A stretch of DNA of 24,381 nucleotides from an uncultured Clostridia bacterium (GTDB lineage Bacteria; Bacillota; Clostridia; Oscillospirales; Ruminococcaceae). The translations under genes and the position numbers were made by a program. Location of the stretch: positions 1 through 24,381 of the forward strand of contig CAMWNQ010000006.1 of the NCBI GenBank assembly GCA_947175655.1. The letters run 5' to 3'. Below the pieces are notes generated by a model. That model worked only from the letters and a program-made list of their open reading frames with translations. It was not told where the DNA came from and searched no databases. Shown one piece after another: positions 22,313 to 24,381 of this stretch (position 1 is the stretch's first letter; each line of letters opens with the position of its first letter).

Positions 22313-23980
22313 TTATTTGTCTGTTTTGACCATAAAGTTTACTGCACTTATCAATGCTTTTATTGAGGACGTTACAATATCAGTATCAATGCCAGTTCCC
22401 CAGAATCGTCTGTTATTTTCATCTGATATTTCCACATATGATACTGCCTTTGCACTTGAACCATTTTCAAGAGCATGTTCCTCATAGGTTTCTATTTTAT
22501 ATTTTAAACCTGTATATGATTTAACAGCATTACTTACAGCATCAAGCCTGCCGTTTCCTGAATTCGATGCTACTGCATTTCTTCCGTTGTAAATCATAGA
22601 TACTGTAGCTTCTATACCGTTTTTCTGCACATAATGCACTTCAGTAACTTCAACAGGAGTAGTAATATTAACATAATTTTCCATAAAGATACTATATACT
22701 TCATCAGGGAATAATTCCTTATGTGCTTTATCAGAAATATCTTTTACATGATAGCCAAAAACCTCACGCATTTTTTTAGGAAGATTATATCCATATTTTG
22801 TTTCAAGGAGATATCCTATACCACCTTTTCCAGACTGGCTGTTAATTCTTATAACATCAGCTTCATATTCTCTTCCAACGTCCTTAGGGTCTATAGGGAG
22901 ATAAGGAACAGTCCATTTATCACAGTTCTTTTCCTCACGCCATTTCATACCCTTAGCAATAGCGTCCTGATGTGAACCACTGAAAGCTGCAAATACGAGC
23001 TGTCCACTGTAAGGCTGTCTTTCATACACATGCATTCTTGTAACTTTTTGATAAAGTTCAGTAATTTCAGGCATATTTGAAAAATCAAGTTCAGGGTCAA
23101 CCCCTTGTGAATACATATTCATAGCGAGAGTTACTATATCAACATTGCCGGTTCTTTCACCATTTCCAAAAAGAGTACCTTCTATTCTGTCGGCACCGGC
23201 AAGAAGTCCCATTTCACTGTCAGCAATTGCACAGCCTCTGTCATTATGAGGATGAAGAGAAATTATGACATTTTCACGGCAATTAATGTTATCACACATA
23301 TATTCAACCTGATTTGCATATACGTGAGGCATAGAATGTGAAACAGTTACAGGCAGATTGAGTATTACTTTATCTTCTGGTGTAGGATTCCATACATCTA
23401 TAACAGCATTGCTTATTTCAAGAGCATATTCTGGTTCAGTACCTGTAAAGCTTTCAGGAGAATATTCAAATCTGAAATTTCCTTCTGTTTTCTCACGATA
23501 TTCCTTGCAAAGCTTTGCACCTGAAACAGCAATATCAATAATTTCCTGCTTATTTTTTCTAAATACCTGTTCACGCTGTGCCACAGATGTTGAATTATAA
23601 AGATGAACTATTGCATTTTTACATCCTCTTATAGCTTCAAAAGTTTTTGCAATAATATGCTCTCTTGACTGTGTTAAAACCTGTATTGAAACATCATCAG
23701 GAATCAAATCTTTTTCAATGAGAGTACGGCAGAAGTCATATTCTGTTTCTGATGCTGCCGGAAATCCTACTTCAATTTCTTTAAATCCTATTTTTACAAG
23801 AAGTTTAAAAAATTCTAATTTTTCTTCAAGATTCATTGGCGTAATAAGTGCCTGATTTCCGTCTCTCAAATCAACACTGCACCATTGCGGAGCTTTTTCG
23901 ATATATGATTTTTCTGTCCACTTCATAGAAGTTTTAGGAGCATCAAAATATTGTCTGGTATACTTTTCAAAATTCTTCAT
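22313..23980 (-). CDS. leuA: 2-isopropylmalate synthase (long LeuA2-type)
   Basis: LeuA condenses acetyl-CoA with 2-oxoisovalerate, the committed step of leucine synthesis. The 555 residues and the N-terminus with a KYTRQYFDAP-like start mark the type 2 (Corynebacterium/Mycobacterium-like) family rather than the E. coli type. The catalytic barrel carries S-V-D-L-R39-D40-G-N-Q-A-L, the Glu-rich E-I-E-V-G-F-P and the metal ligands H243-P-H245-N-D-R-G. Residues from about 420 on form the regulatory LeuA dimer domain, with S-N-S-G-N-G-R-L-D-A-V and Y-E-E-H-A-L-E, which is usually the site of leucine inhibition. AAAGGA precedes ATG 23980. The gene follows a T-box leader. Confidence 0.95.
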   Translation of the reverse strand: MKNFEKYTRQYFDAPKTSMKWTEKSYIEKAPQWCSVDLRDGNQALITPMNLEEKLEFFKLLVKIGFKEIEVGFPAASETEYDFCRTLIEKDLIPDDVSIQVLTQSREHIIAKTFEAIRGCKNAIVHLYNSTSVAQREQVFRKNKQEIIDIAVSGAKLCKEYREKTEGNFRFEYSPESFTGTEPEYALEISNAVIDVWNPTPEDKVILNLPVTVSHSMPHVYANQVEYMCDNINCRENVIISLHPHNDRGCAIADSEMGLLAGADRIEGTLFGNGERTGNVDIVTLAMNMYSQGVDPELDFSNMPEITELYQKVTRMHVYERQPYSGQLVFAAFSGSHQDAIAKGMKWREEKNCDKWTVPYLPIDPKDVGREYEADVIRINSQSGKGGIGYLLETKYGYNLPKKMREVFGYHVKDISDKAHKELFPDEVYSIFMENYVNITTPVEVTEVHYVQKNGIEATVSMIYNGRNAVASNSGNGRLDAVSNAVKSYTGLKYKIETYEEHALENGSSAKAVSYVEISDENNRRFWGTGIDTDIVTSSIKALISAVNFMVKTDK

Positions 23981-24040
23981 AACAAAATCCTTTCATATAA
24001 ATTACAAATTGTTTATGCATAGAAACCAGCAAAGGGATAT

Positions 24041-24075
24041 AAAAAAAGTCTCCTTTGCATTCCTGCAAAAGAGAC
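24041..24075 (-). terminator. T-box terminator hairpin before leuA
   Basis: On the minus strand GTCTCTTTTGCA (24075-24064) pairs with TGCAAAGGAGAC (24059-24048), twelve pairs with one G-U and loop GGAA, followed by seven T. Its 5' arm is the partner the T-box core needs for the antiterminator. Confidence 0.92.
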
Positions 24076-24368
24076 GAAGATACAAATATACTCTCCGTGG
24101 TACCACTCTTTTTGGCATATTTTTAAATATACCCACTTAACAGCATCAAATATAGATATATATAAATAAGATATAATTAATGCTTTTCCCTGTAACGGGA
24201 GAACCCCGACCACACTTAATAATTCCAATAAAATCAGAACTTTCAGCTAGTTGCTCCGGAATGAGCTATAACCGTTTTTGCATTACTGTTTTACACCATA
24301 CAACAGCTCTCTGAAAATACTTACTCACGGCTTTATTTTCCATCATTGCATTTGATAATTTAAACTTA
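24041..24368 (-). promoter_or_regulatory. T-box leader of leuA, probable tRNA-Leu sensor
   Basis: On the minus strand the RNA shows an AGAGAGC motif and UGGUGUAAAACAG in the stem I apex. A candidate specifier CUC (24265-24263) lies in the stem I return strand. A stem II-like CGGGGUUCUCCCG comes next, then a stem III hairpin GGUAUAUU/AAUAUGCC. The T-box core GUGGUACCACGG (24106-24095) follows, and then the terminator. CUC codes leucine, and the U of UGGU would pair with A73, the discriminator base of bacterial tRNA-Leu. Uncharged tRNA-Leu should stabilise the antiterminator and allow leuA transcription. The motif order and terminator are secure; the specifier frame is my reading. Confidence 0.9.
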
Positions 24369-24374
24369 ATATAT

Positions 24375-24380
24375 ATTATA
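24375..24380 (-). promoter_or_regulatory. -10 box of the leuA T-box promoter (edge of window)
   Basis: TATAAT on the minus strand lies about 30-60 bases before stem I of the T-box, the usual distance. The -35 box falls outside the window, so only half of the promoter can be seen. Confidence 0.5.
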
Positions 24381-24381
24381 T

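Noticed and set aside
24013..24228. 71-codon ORF in the leuA leader
   Set aside because: It lies wholly within the T-box terminator, core and stem III and has no protein-like composition or ribosome site.

Overview
The window comes from a low-GC Gram-positive anaerobe, most likely a Ruminococcus-like clostridium (Oscillospiraceae). This rests on the AT-rich sequence, strong Shine-Dalgarno sites, T-box regulation, an [FeFe]-hydrogenase maturase gene, a DUF815 ATPase and a Firmicutes-style LCP protein. The species cannot be fixed from the sequence alone.

Left part (1-8603, plus strand). Positions 1-3471 hold the end of a cell-surface acylation locus: the probable last codons of an MBOAT acyltransferase, a membrane-anchored DHHW/AlgX-like protein, a FkbH-like HAD protein with a C-terminal GNAT domain, and an acyl carrier protein. 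Together they look like a route that loads a small acyl group on the carrier protein inside the cell and passes it to a polymer outside. A 350-base gap follows, with inverted repeats, a Rho-independent terminator and a strong promoter. That promoter starts a three-gene unit (3849-8603): the 23S rRNA methyltransferase rlmB, a protein that has the fold of a P1B-type metal ATPase but has lost its catalytic motifs, and an LCP cell-wall polymer ligase with a long Asn/Tyr/Gln-rich repeat before its membrane helix.

Right part (8640-24381, minus strand). Read in the direction of transcription, this is an almost complete branched-chain amino acid cluster: leuA, ilvB, ilvN, ilvC, ilvD, a GNAT gene, leuC, leuD, leuB, a DUF815 AAA ATPase, ilvA, ridA, nadA and hydE. 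It supplies threonine deamination to 2-oxobutyrate (ilvA, with RidA clearing the reactive enamine), acetohydroxyacid synthesis (ilvBN), reduction and isomerisation (ilvC), dehydration (ilvD), and the leucine branch (leuA, leuCD, leuB). The final transaminase (ilvE) is not here. nadA (NAD synthesis) and hydE (hydrogenase H-cluster maturation) end the array, both being Fe-S enzymes. The convergent ends meet at one bidirectional terminator at about 8602-8643.

Regulation is the richest part. leuA has a complete T-box leader (24041-24368) with a candidate CUC leucine specifier. ilvB has its own promoter and a leader that encodes a 38-residue Val/Ile/Leu-rich peptide ending in three Cys codons, followed by an intrinsic terminator. 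The Cys codons can pair with the terminator's 5' arm, which gives a classical ribosome-stalling attenuator. ilvC ends at a strong terminator. ilvD has its own promoter, and between the two lies an unannotated 27-residue hydrophobic ORF with a good ribosome-binding site.
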